NCBI GenBank assembly: GCA_010093605.1
Contig: MU004190.1
Span: 124,001-188,000 of the forward strand
Length of the DNA stretch: 64,000 nt
Origin: Lophium mytilinum
Taxonomy: Eukaryota; Ascomycota; Dothideomycetes; Mytilinidiales; Mytilinidiaceae
Direction: 5' to 3'
The position numbers were made by a program, and so were the translations under genes. The notes below the pieces were generated by a model, which saw nothing but the letters and a program-made list of their open reading frames with translations, searched no databases and was not told where the DNA came from. The stretch's first letter is position 1; each line of letters starts with the position of its first letter. Positions 44,479 to 53,952 of this stretch are shown here, piece by piece.

Positions 44479-45209
44479 TTACCAAAAGTTTTGCACGAAT
44501 CGTTACGCGTTATGGGCAGCGCGGCGTGAGGCGGATTGACACGGCTTGGTGTTTCTGGTTCTTCTTTTTAGCGGTTTGGGTATGATACCGGGATGATGCA
44601 TTGAGTTTGGGCGTTTTTGTGCATTTTCAGGGGCGAAGAGGGGTCCCCTTTGGGTGGTTTCTTGGGCGGGGGTTTTGTGGGTCTTGGGTCTTTTTCTTCT
44701 TTTTCTTCTTCTTCTTACAACCATCCAATCTGCGCCCTCTTGGGCTTGAACCTTTGACTTCCCCTTCGGGGTTGAAGTTGGGTTCGCCGCCAAGGGCGCA
44801 GATTGGATGGGTTTTGTAACGGGGTTTCCTTATAGGGTAGCGGGGGAGGAGCGCTCCCATTAGTTTAGAGTAGTGGCAATCAGGGTTCGATAATATTTCA
44901 GTTTGAACGCTTTGTGGTGTTGTGATGTATCGTGAGGTTGAGTTGGGGGGGTTGGCAGTTGGTTGGCGCCGTCTGAGGGACCCTGGCACTGGGGTAGGAG
45001 TTGGGAGTGGATGTAAAGTATTCGAGGGTGTGGATTAGGTATGGGTGTTTTGAGGGGTTTGTGGTGTAGTGAGGGCCGCCAGAGGGCGGGATATAGCTGT
45101 GCGGGTCTCACTCGTTGGAGGCTTTCTACGTCACGCGGATACCACTGCATGAGGTGGCTCTACCCCCCCAGCTAGCTGCCCAAACCCTCCCCTTTCCTGT
45201 CTCTTTTTA
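44479..45209. other. convergent intergenic region with foldback
   Basis: Between the 3' ends of the Ppc89-like gene and the hypothetical gene on -. It contains a pyrimidine tract (44690-44717) and the long hairpin at 44721-44810. No gene seen. Confidence 0.6.
44721..44810. ncRNA. long foldback with UUCG tetraloop (putative structured RNA or foldback repeat)
   Basis: The arms CCATCCAATCTGCGCCCT (44721-44738) and its exact complement at 44793-44810 enclose a second, imperfect helix (GCTTGAACC with GGTTCGCCGC) and a tip CCCCTTCGGGG whose loop is the very stable C(UUCG)G. It stands about 240 bp after the Ppc89-like stop. It could be a 3'-end structure, a foldback element or chance; both strands would fold. 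Typed ncRNA only as the nearest category. Confidence 0.45.
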
Positions 45210-45839
45210 CTACTTTTCCCTTAACACACTGGAGTCATCCATGATTCCATCTTCCGTAATCTCTACCTCACCCTCAACAATAGATATGTTGCGATCGTGG
45301 ACCCAGGTGATTAGAGCACTGGCGGATCTGATACGCAAACGGATAGATTTCCACCCTTCCACTTCAACTGACCCATCTAACCCTTCGTACATATCAGGAT
45401 CTTCTTCCTCTTCCCGCCGCTCCCAGAATTCCAGGGCATAGAACGCAACCGTATGATCTTCCAGGGTTCGTTCGTCCATTACCACGAAGCAAGAGACATC
45501 AATCTGAGCGTCGTATCCTGGGAGAAAGTGTTTCTCGTCGAAGCTAACCAGATCTTCAAATGATGCGCCGATGAAACCGCTGGTGAAGGGTTCGACTGGC
45601 GGTACAGTGGGTATGTCGAAGGTGGACTGGGCGAGCGGATGAGGGTCCATAGGGGGAGGTTTTGCTCGGGGTCTGCGGTTAGGAACTCGTTGACTAGCTG
45701 GAAGTTGTTGTCGGCTTGCACGAACTGAGGCTTTGGGGACTAGGACATGTGAAGTGGGGAGGCGCACGTCGATTGGGATATCTGCCGTGCAGAACACGGG
45801 AAATAGATCATACTCAGGCTCCGATGTGGCCTCTGCCAT
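45210..45839 (-). CDS. hypothetical protein
   Basis: 209 codons from the ATG at 45839 (MAEATSEPEYDLFPVF); an in-frame start at 45902 would add 21 mostly hydrophobic residues (LPKPILPPLAFVSFF), less likely. I do not recognise the family. The first 90 residues are Pro/Arg/Ser-rich; the last 120 look like a compact domain (PGYDAQIDVSCFVVMDERTL, AFYALEFWERREEEED, GWKSIRLRIRSASALITWVH) with an acidic end. No signal or membrane segment with the preferred start. The hydrophobic/charged alternation and single-exon frame support a real gene, but there is no homology evidence. Confidence 0.5.
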   Translation of the reverse strand: MAEATSEPEYDLFPVFCTADIPIDVRLPTSHVLVPKASVRASRQQLPASQRVPNRRPRAKPPPMDPHPLAQSTFDIPTVPPVEPFTSGFIGASFEDLVSFDEKHFLPGYDAQIDVSCFVVMDERTLEDHTVAFYALEFWERREEEEDPDMYEGLDGSVEVEGWKSIRLRIRSASALITWVHDRNISIVEGEVEITEDGIMDDSSVLREK

Positions 45840-46578
45840 TTCGAAGAAAGACACAAATGCAAGTGGTGGTAAGATGGGTTTAGGTAAACGCATAAAGCAC
45901 ATATGACGGCATCTTTGGATGGTTTGTGGATGTGGCTGACCTGTTGCTGTGCCGCATGCGCCGTATTCGCTTTAGCGCCTGTCACTTTAATGTGGTTGGA
46001 TCTTTCGGCTTATAGCTCTGTTTACTTCTCTTTCTTCTCTTTTCACGTGTAGAATGGCACACAGGTACAGCAATCTTAGCCCAGCGGGTCTCCCTTTCGC
46101 TGCTCTCGAGCTAGAATATGGCGAACTATAACCTACCACCGGCGTCGACTGGCATCAAAGCAGTATTGGGACCGATTGAGCCTTTTATACGACGGGCTTC
46201 TCCCCTGATCTAGACATTGGCCCATACGCTAGGCTCTATCAAGCGTCCCATGTCCTCGGACGCATGCTCAATCAACGAGATTGCAGGAAAGACAGTTCAA
46301 GCCGAGAATACGCTGAGTCAGAAGTCTATGCAAACTGGTTCGGCGCTACCTGGGCAAGCCCTATGAGCTTTTAAAAGTCTTAACGTGGCACACAATCTGA
46401 TGGAGCAAATTTTTTAAAGGCCTCTTCATTCAGCTGTCACTTGATAGCTAGGGCTACTTCTGGCCCTGCGTCTGGCAACCAGAAGTGGCAGCCGGGGATG
46501 TGATAGGTTCATATACCTCACGCTACGATGCAACATTATAGTTTCGGGCTGATTGTCTCTAGATCCAGAAATCAAACT
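45840..46578. other. intergenic
   Basis: Upstream of the hypothetical gene and downstream of the second SDR. Only short ORFs; nothing recognisable. Confidence 0.5.
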
Positions 46579-47493
46579 CTACCATGGATGGATCCGATCG
46601 ATCGTCTCGTTGAAGAACTTCTCCGAATGTTCCTCCTTCGTAGCGTTGTCGATCTGTAGCGTCACGTCAGTGAGAACCAGAGCATACTCTGCATAGCACA
46701 AGACCTACAATGTGCGCAGTATTTCTACTACTCTCCTCCAAGGTCAGAGTAGCCTTGTCCAACCCAAAAGCTCGCGCACCGGCATTCCCCATATCCGTCT
46801 GCACCAGCCTGTCCCTCACGTCAGCTCCCATTCCCACATCCCAACCCACTCTCCAAAGCCGGCCAACTTACCCAGGATGAATACACAACGTAACCAGCCA
46901 CTCATTCTCCATCCCCATCTTCACCACCAACACGTTCGCCAGCGCCTTCGAACTCGCATAGCTCGCATTCGGATACGGATACTTCCCCATCTTGTTCAAA
47001 CTCCCGCCCGCCGCACTGATGAACACAAACCTCGCCGGCCTCCCCGCCTTTCTCAGCAGCGGCAACGCAGCTTTATACAACAGCATGACTGAGATCGCGT
47101 TGACCATTAGCACTTCCTCGTACTCCGCCAGCGGCATGTCTTCGATCGTGTTCAGCTTCGCGATTCCGGCGGCTGAGATCACGACGTCGATGTGGTTGAT
47201 TCCCTGGGCGCGGAGGGAGGTGATGGCGTCGTAGGCGTCGGTTTTGGAGGCGGAGTCGATTTTGACGAGGATGATGGTGGTGTTTTGGCCTTTGGGGAGT
47301 GTGAGGAGGTTTTGGGAACCTGGGACGTCGCGGACGGCGGCGATGAGGGTGTTGGAGGGCTGGGCGACGTAGTGGTTGAACATGCCGCGGCCGATGCCTG
47401 GGGGTGGTTTAGATGGGGTGGACGGGTGTAGGAGAGGAATAGGGGGGATGTACCGCGGTTAGCGCCTGTGATGAGGTAGGTCTTGCCGGGCAT
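46579..47493 (-). CDS. short-chain dehydrogenase (norsolorinic-acid-ketoreductase-like)
   Basis: Four exons: 47493-47454, 47397-46872, 46808-46709, 46653-46579, giving 246 residues with consistent phases. Cofactor motif TGANRGIG spans the first intron (residues 9-16). NAG is replaced by SAAG (VVISAAGI), the catalytic Ser is near 141 (FISAAGG) and YASSK gives Tyr160 and Lys164. The start KTYLITGANRGIGRG and the block TTIILVKIDSASKTDA match fungal SDRs annotated after AflD/Nor-1, the aflatoxin ketoreductase, but many such homologues lie outside toxin clusters. No polyketide synthase is in this window. The short last exon encodes the usual ending FFNETIDRIHPW. Confidence 0.82.
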
Positions 47494-48445
47494 GGTGCTG
47501 GCTTTGAGGGGAGCTAGACTTTTAGAAATGGAGACCTGGGTATTGGAGAGCTTGAAGCACTGAATGGGCTCTAATAACAGAAGTAGTAGACCTGAAGTGC
47601 TATGTCAAGCTTGTAATCAAAACAGTGCAATGTTAGAAGTGCTTTGCTAGCCCCGTCTTGTTCATAAATCCAACAGCTGTTTAACGTTGAGCAGAACAAT
47701 TCTGATATCAGTAGCCAGATTCTTTCTCCTTTATATCCTGTTTAGCGTAGTCCTAAAGTTGCGGAGCAAGCTGCGGAGCACTTGCGGAGACAGGGGACGT
47801 GGCAGCTCTGCTGCATAATCAACATATAGGTACCTAGTCTGTAGACACCAACATTGAGATTATAGAGATAGCGCTATAGCCATCACCTGCGGTATACATT
47901 TGGAAAGCCGATAGCTTTGTGCATCAACATCACGTGACACTCACGTGCTCTTTCAAGAATATCTCAGGGAAAATCCCCTTTCCACCGAAGGTCAACTGTG
48001 AGGATGGCCATCGATCAGCTGTGGAGTTTTTCGAAGTAAGATTTCGGGTTGCAAGTCAATGAGCATAGCCGTGGTTGCGTGCTGATATTCTTTTTTTGCT
48101 ATTGGTCCACTTCGAGCTCGGAAGAAAAACAAAAGACCGGCGCTTGACACATTCGTGATAGCATATTATGCAGTCTCATCCTTCAACACACTTGCATTGG
48201 AGGATGCACGTCTGCTACGTCATTCCAACTTCGACGTGAGAGATCGCCATCCCACGCGCCTCAGCAAGTTAGAGGACAATCAAAAGCTTGGTTGTGAATC
48301 GGAAAGCTTAGAGCTGTCAGATTCAAACGTCTTCTTCATCACCTTTCTGTTTTTTCAAAAAAAAAGTTTACTATCTTCAAAGGCTCTCTTCGTTTTCTTG
48401 TGTTTGCTAGGTGTGTTCTGCACTACGCTAATAGTATTCTACGGC
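47494..48445. other. divergent promoter region
   Basis: Between the second SDR (-) and the membrane protein (+). The membrane-protein frame is open upstream to a GTG at 48155 with hydrophobic codons, but the first ATG is 48446. A CACGTGACACTCACGTG pair of E-box-like sites lies at 47,932-47,948. Confidence 0.5.
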
Positions 48446-50039
48446 ATGCAGTCATCAGCACCAACTTTCAAAGTACCAGACTATGAACCCGAAAGCGAAA
48501 CTCTTACCGGCAACGCGGAGCCAGCGGCCGCCGAGGGCATCTTTAACGACAATCCACGAGCAGCAGACCGACCTGAAAACGATAGCGACGATCATATTCC
48601 AATAGACAGCACAAACAGGACCTCTCAGACAGCGTCATCCTCAAAACAAGACTCCGAGAATGACAATATCCACACAGATCACATCAATGCCGTGACAACG
48701 AAAGCCGACGACACCCCCTCCAACCACCATCTTACCTTTACAGAAGGCGCAAAACACGCAGCAGGACAAGTATCGCGAACGCTCCATCTGCACCGTGGAG
48801 AAAACGCGCGCGGTCCCAGCGAAGCCCGTCCAAGGCGCCAGTCTCGCCTCATTACGATTGACGCTGACAATGATGGTGATGCACCCAACTTGCCCTTCTA
48901 TATCCACCTCAGGAATGCCGTATATGGCTCTCTGATCATGTTCACCACCTTCCCGTACTGGGACATGGCCTTCTGGAGTGGCTGGTCGTACACCTGGGGC
49001 TCCGTGCTCTTCGTTATCGACGGCGTGTGGGCATGGACGCCTCTCCAATGGCCTAGTTCCGAGTTTACTGGAGAGTCACAGTATGGCGTCGGTCTGCTGT
49101 TCTTCTTCGGTGCGATTCTCTACCAGATCGGTGCCACCATGGCGTATCTCGAAGCAATCAACGACGGGTCATTTGGGGGACCAGCGATGAAGCGCCATCT
49201 CGAAGGGCACGACGACGAGGCCAAGAAACTGCTGGACGGGAAACTCCATATGTTCTTTGGCCACATGATCCCACATCACCACCACCACGATGACGACGAC
49301 GAAGACTTCCAGAAACAGAAGGCCGTCGATCCCGAAGCGGGCTGGAACACGCGGGATAGCGCCGGCAGACCTGGGTCCATCTACCCTGAAGACAAAGCTC
49401 CTGCTCCGAGGCGAGGTGGAGTCGACATGGGCCCTACTGACGAGGCCGAGTTCCACGAGTACCTGACCTGGCGCTGGTGGCCGACCTGGCACGCACTAAA
49501 AACGTACCATATCAGAGAGGCCGGCTACGTCGCCTGCTCGATCCAGCTGCTTGGCGCGACGCTCTACGGCATCTGCGGCGTCATTTCGCTGCCGGGCATC
49601 CTCTCGAACTTCCAGCCGTGGCAGGAGGTCGGCGGGTATTGGATACCGCAGACGGTCGCCTCGGTGTGCTTCCTCACGGCTGGAGTGATGTTCACGCTCA
49701 TTACGCAGGAGAAGTGGTACCGGCCGTTGCCGGGGCGTATTGCTTGGTGGATTGGTGTTTGGGCTACTATAGGGTCGGTGGGATTCTTGTAAGTTGTCGT
49801 TCCGGCTAGTCTCTATCTCATCGCTGATCTCGAATAGGATGTCTGCGTCTTTCGGAATCCGCTCGGCCGATTATACGTGGTGTGAGTATCAAAGCTCGCT
49901 GTCGAGTACGTGGGGCTCCTTTGCGTACCTGGTGAGTAGCTGGCTGCAGTGGTACGAATCCGTGAATAAGGGACCCGTGCTGGCGTTTCCTAACAATCGC
50001 GTTCCGACGATGATGAGGGATCGTATGGCTTTGAAATAA
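48446..50039 (+). CDS. polytopic integral membrane protein of unknown function
   Basis: Two exons, 48446-49788 and 49838-50039, across a 49-nt intron (GTAAGT ... AATAG), giving 514 residues. About 130 hydrophilic residues rich in Asp/Ser/Thr/His come first. Then membrane segments appear: TWGSVLFVIDGVWAW, GVGLLFFFGAILYQIGATMA, a His/Asp-rich loop (HHHHHDDDDED), VACSIQLLGATLYGICGVIS, TVASVCFLTAGVMFTLI, WIGVWATIGSVGFLMSASFG and WGSFAYLVSSWLQW. This type is annotated only as integral membrane protein in fungi. The His/Asp loop could bind metal, which is inference. The open frame before the ATG also encodes hydrophobic residues, so an upstream exon with a further segment cannot be excluded. Confidence 0.75.
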
Positions 50040-50702
50040 AGGGTAACGAAATTATTTTTATATATCTTTACTGGCTCACATCAACTTCATCGTGTTGACT
50101 GGCCATGGTTATCTGACATTCTGCTATGAGCGACCCGTGGATGTTTTCAAGTTTTGAGTATTTGGTCAGATGTAGTAGTCGCGATGCCCAGTCGCCGATT
50201 CTCATGCTCGGACATATCAGCCTGCCACCATTCACTTACTAGTGCTGCTCACCACCATCCCGGATTTTGGATGTATCTCTAAATCACGGGGCAATAACTC
50301 AAACTAAGGAGTGTCTTATTCCTTCAGGAGCTCTTCTAAGGTTCGACGGCCTCCAGATAACTTCCATTTCGTACGTCAAATTCTACAGCAACCGTGTGCT
50401 TAGCTTTGAGCAGTCGTCATGGTTAAGGAAGGGTGTCCTTCATCTTGATGGCAGCAGTCACAGACAGACCATAGCAGTGTATTGGTGACAAGGATCAGGC
50501 TCTCGGCCGCTTAGTAGCTGCGGTTTTCGTCGACATGAACATCAAGATTATGAACCATCATTCAGCCGAGTCACGTGACCCAGCCCTAACCATAACAACG
50601 AATTCCACTTCCTGTTCTCCGCGGCTGGCCACGTCATGATTAGCGAGTGAGTTACTTAGGAAGTAGTATTTGGAGAGCTTATGAGTATGTGCGCACGGAT
50701 TA

Positions 50703-50793
50703 ATCACTGCCTGGCTCGAATTTTACCAAGTTGACACCACTGCAGGGTAGCCAGTCGGTTAAGAGGCAGTCCGATCTACACTGCTTAGATTAG
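50703..50793 (+). repeat. dispersed ~100-bp repeat, copy 1
   Basis: Starts ATCACTGCCTGGCTCGA and ends CACTGCTTAGATTAG. Shares order and wording with copy 2 (50838-50945) and, inverted, copy 3 (53785-53892). Confidence 0.75.
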
Positions 50794-50837
50794 TGAAAGT
50801 TATTTAAACAGGCCATAAGTCTTAACACTTGCGTTCG

Positions 50838-50945
50838 TCACTGCCTGGGTTGGATTTTGCTTAGTCGACACCACTGTCAGGGGTGGCCTGGCTACTTGGT
50901 AGCTGGCCAGTCAAGAGGTAGTCTAATATGCACTGCTTAGATTAG
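50838..50945 (+). repeat. dispersed ~100-bp repeat, copy 2
   Basis: Contains TCACTGCCTGGGTTGGA, GACACCACTGTCAGGGGTG, GCCTGGCTACTTGG and CACTGCTTAGATTAGA. Longer than copy 1 by an internal segment. Followed at 50977 by CTAGCGAAGCGAA. Confidence 0.75.
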
Positions 50946-51144
50946 ACATGTCCTGCATGTGGAACAAAAAACCTGACTAGCGAAGCGAATATCCCAACCG
51001 GGCGTAGTGCGCTTAGAATATATGGAATTCTTCCGCAGTCCCTGGCGCTATAATAGCCACTTTCCTCCAACAACGCTGCTTTCACGAACTACCATCATCT
51101 GTCTCTTTCGTTTCTCCTTTCCCGATTCAGAGTTTCGCTTCGCA

Positions 51145-52688
51145 ATGATCGCTACAAGTCGCCGCTCGAACCAAGAGGGCCAAGCAAAGCGAGCTTGTCT
51201 TTCGTGTCGGCGGCAGAGAAGATGGGTGCGTGGAATATTCTCCTATGCCTCTCTAGTGGAGCTTGAGTAGCTTGTCTAATCCCGATGACTGTAGTGTGAT
51301 CGGATGCTGCCAAATTGCGTTGTTTGTACCAAAGCGGGCCGCCAGTGTGAAGGGTACGGAGCGGGCGCGATACGAACGTTTGTCAATTTGAATGCGTCCA
51401 ATGTCTCAACGACGAACAAGAAACGTCTTCTCTGCGATGCTATTGCAGAGATGAAAGAGCTGGGCGCTCATGAAGAGCGGATTCTCAAGGGCAAAATCTC
51501 CACATTTCCATCGCACGCCGTACCTCCGTTCGGCCGGGAGGAGCTTGGCTCGTTACATATCGATTACCCACAGCAGGTCGCTGCGCTCTGGAGCACCTTC
51601 ATACTGGGCTACTGTCAGACGAGTGACTATTGGCCTCCGGGGTGTTCACGACTCATGCTTCGGAACAAAGCTCTGGATCTCTCCATAGTAGCGCTCAGCG
51701 CTCAACGTCTTGCGTTGAACCAAGGCAACGCAGCCCTTCACATCATGAGTCTCACCGCTTACAACAACAGCATTGGTCTGTACAGAGGCACTGTGCAAAA
51801 ATCGCCCAATAGTGGCTTAGCGGCTATGCTGGCTGTGACTTCGACGGTGTATGCGCTAGTGGACTCTTGTTTGAGTCCGCCTATAGATATGGCGAATTTT
51901 AGTTGGGGCTCGTCAGGCCATTTTGATGGAGCTCTGGCTCTGATGCGACAGAGTGGACCTGACGAATTTGCGAAGAACGGATTTCATCTAGTGTTCAAGA
52001 AGATTCGGGAAATGGGAGTATGTCGTGCCCCCTCTCGACTTAGTCGCATGCTGATGAAGCTGTACAGTTTTTCCTTGCATTGACCAGGCGTCAGAAGACA
52101 TTCTTGTCCAAGGATAAATGGATGAGAAATCCCTGGACATCGCAGCCGAAAACCTGGCGCGACAAACTTTATGATCTGGCGCTACGCTTCAGTGAGCTCG
52201 TGGTCTGTGACGGGGAGGTGACTGAATGCTCTGATCGCCTAAGCGTCACAAGAGAACGGATTGGCGAAGCAATGGGTATTGAGGCAGGCCTCGCTCGATG
52301 GCGATCTTCGTGGCTCAACGAGACATACCTGCATCACCAGATCCGCTGCGAGTGCCAATCTCTAGCTCCGTTCTCGTGCATCTGTTCCATGCCAGTGCTT
52401 GAGTTTCCAAGCACCGATTTTGCGTTGCTGCAAATCGAATGCTGGTCGCTGCAACTCCTAATTAGTACCACACTAAGCAGGCTTTTGGGTCAGAAGTCAG
52501 ACCTCACTACATCATGGATCGCGTTATTACCCACACGGTCGTCTCAGATTGCCTCTTACATGGAGGAGGCATCGGCACTTCCTGCTCTTCTTTCTACCTC
52601 GGACCCCACTTCTGGGGTGACCGAAGGCTTTTGTCGTAACATCTTTCCATATTGGATGCTTAAAAAATACCAAAGCGGAAATGGTTGA
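51145..52688 (+). CDS. Zn2Cys6 transcription factor, 3' end uncertain
   Basis: Three exons: 51145-51225, 51295-52017, 52068-52688, giving 474 residues. The intron splits the zinc cluster, which is complete after splicing: CLSCRRQRRW|C, then CDRMLPNC and CVVCTKAGRQC; Trp stands where Lys is usual before the third Cys. The regulatory region is short (QQVAALWSTFILGYCQTSDY; MLRNKALDLSIVALSAQRLA), as in the small Zn2Cys6 proteins of Dothideomycetes. The frame stops right after an A6 run (MLKKYQSGNG); the next frame continues family-like (AEMVERSLSNLEDQIILKYS) to a stop near 52,830, touching the convergent HD gene. A one-base shift, sequencing error or intron is possible. It may regulate the neighbouring HD enzyme. 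Confidence 0.75.
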
Positions 52689-52826
52689 GAGATCACTATC
52701 CAACTTGGAGGATCAGATTATTTTGAAGTATTCTAAGGATTTCAGCACGGAAAAGAATATCCATTGGCACTATCAGAACTTGCCAAACTCTCCGAACCTG
52801 ATCAAGGCCTCTCTCCTTCTCTACTT

Positions 52827-53525
52827 CTAAAAAGAGTCTGGCAAAGGACAGGCCTCCATAAGGTCTGGAAAACCCTGACCCTCCAACGAGAATCCCTCGA
52901 TATACCTCTGACCAACCACCCCCACGAAGTTGTCATACGTAGTCTCCGGCTTCGACCTACAAAACCCGCACAAGATCTCCTTGATCCCAGTAATCATCTT
53001 CAAGCGCGGATACTCCTTCACAATACCGTCATACTCGGCCCACGTCAGCGACCCCTCGGGCGAATGGTCAGGGCCCGCAAAATCAGCCACAATGCCCAGC
53101 CAACAGGCCACACATTCCGGCTCCTTGTGCGCGACAACGCTAGCGGTGGTGTGCAGCGCGATAGCATCCCAGACGAGTTGGAGGCGTCGCTCATCCCAAG
53201 ACTCGCCTCCTTTGGCGTTCAAGCTACGCAGGAAATCTCTGGCTGCATTGGCGCCATCGACTTCGAATCGCTTGTCTTTGGATATCAATTCGCCTGTCGA
53301 GTCCCAGCCCAGATCGTGAAGGATTGCAGCGACCGCATGGGCTTCGCTATCGAAGTTCTTGAGGTGCGGTAGCTTTGTGGCAATGCAGTGGCCGAAGAGG
53401 AATGACCGCATGATGTGATTGTAAGTCATGTCGTCGGAGTGAGCCCGGGCGTAGGAGATGGCTGCGGTGATGGCTGCCGTGTTGGGAACGGTAATGCCGC
53501 CGAGGACTTGAGTGGAGGTAGTCAT
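52827..53525 (-). CDS. HD-domain hydrolase, cyanamide-hydratase-like
   Basis: Single exon, 232 residues. HD-superfamily metal ligands are in place: H37 (TYNHIMRSFLFG), H70-D71 (AILHDLGWD), and a later His in IALHTTAS. YNHxxRS..G at this spacing is typical of fungal cyanamide hydratases (Myrothecium Cah, yeast Ddi2/Ddi3), zinc enzymes that hydrate cyanamide to urea. Related enzymes may act on other nitriles, and natural substrates are unknown for most. Length agrees (225-245). It converges with the Zn2Cys6 gene, with stop codons close together, and both lie between inverted copies of a dispersed repeat. The coding strand is C-rich early and G-rich late. Confidence 0.82.
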   Translation of the reverse strand: MTTSTQVLGGITVPNTAAITAAISYARAHSDDMTYNHIMRSFLFGHCIATKLPHLKNFDSEAHAVAAILHDLGWDSTGELISKDKRFEVDGANAARDFLRSLNAKGGESWDERRLQLVWDAIALHTTASVVAHKEPECVACWLGIVADFAGPDHSPEGSLTWAEYDGIVKEYPRLKMITGIKEILCGFCRSKPETTYDNFVGVVGQRYIEGFSLEGQGFPDLMEACPLPDSF

Positions 53526-53952
53526 CTTGGAAGTGGTATGAAAATTGGTGTCCCAGTTGCTGAAGTGTGGTGATATTAAAGATTTACCTGTAGAAGGAGA
53601 AGAGAATGAACGAAGCGGGGAGGCATGTACTACTTATGTAAACTGGGGGGTTCTACGCATCGTTGCTAGTTAGCTCTCGCCTCTAGATCATTTGATAAGC
53701 ACATGCGGTACCGCTAATGACATGCATTGCCTAGTCGTGCTAGCGAAGCGAACGTCCATTTCGGGCAATGGAAATAGTTTCATTTGTCTCAACAGTGTAA
53801 ACTGAGCTGCCTTTTGACCGACTGGCTGCCAACTAGCCAGGTCACCCCTGACAGTGTCGTCGAGTGAGCACAACTCGAGCCAGGTGGTGGTAAATCCGTG
53901 GGCACATCCTTATGATCTATTATTCTATCTAATACCGTGACTTCCCACTCCA
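53526..53952. other. intergenic with inverted repeat copy
   Basis: Upstream of the HD gene. It carries CTAGCGAAGCGAA at 53740-53752 and the inverted repeat copy 3 at 53785-53892. Confidence 0.55.
53785..53892 (-). repeat. dispersed ~100-bp repeat, copy 3 (inverted)
   Basis: On the minus strand it reads CCACCTGGCTCGAGTTG, then CGACACTGTCAGGGGTGACC, TGGCAGCCAGTCGGTCAA and ACACTGTTGAGACAAA, matching copies 1 and 2. Together they bracket 50.7-53.9 kb. Confidence 0.72.

Larger units (their letters stand above)
50040..51144. other. intergenic with two direct copies of a dispersed repeat
   Basis: It holds repeat copies at 50703-50793 and 50838-50945 and the word CTAGCGAAGCGAA at 50977-50989. No gene. 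A CACGTGA-like GTCACGTGACC occurs at about 50,570. Confidence 0.55.

Noticed and set aside
44627-44989. 120-codon minus ORF over the foldback
   Set aside because: It is produced by the pyrimidine tract (poly-Lys) and the hairpin; no protein-like pattern.
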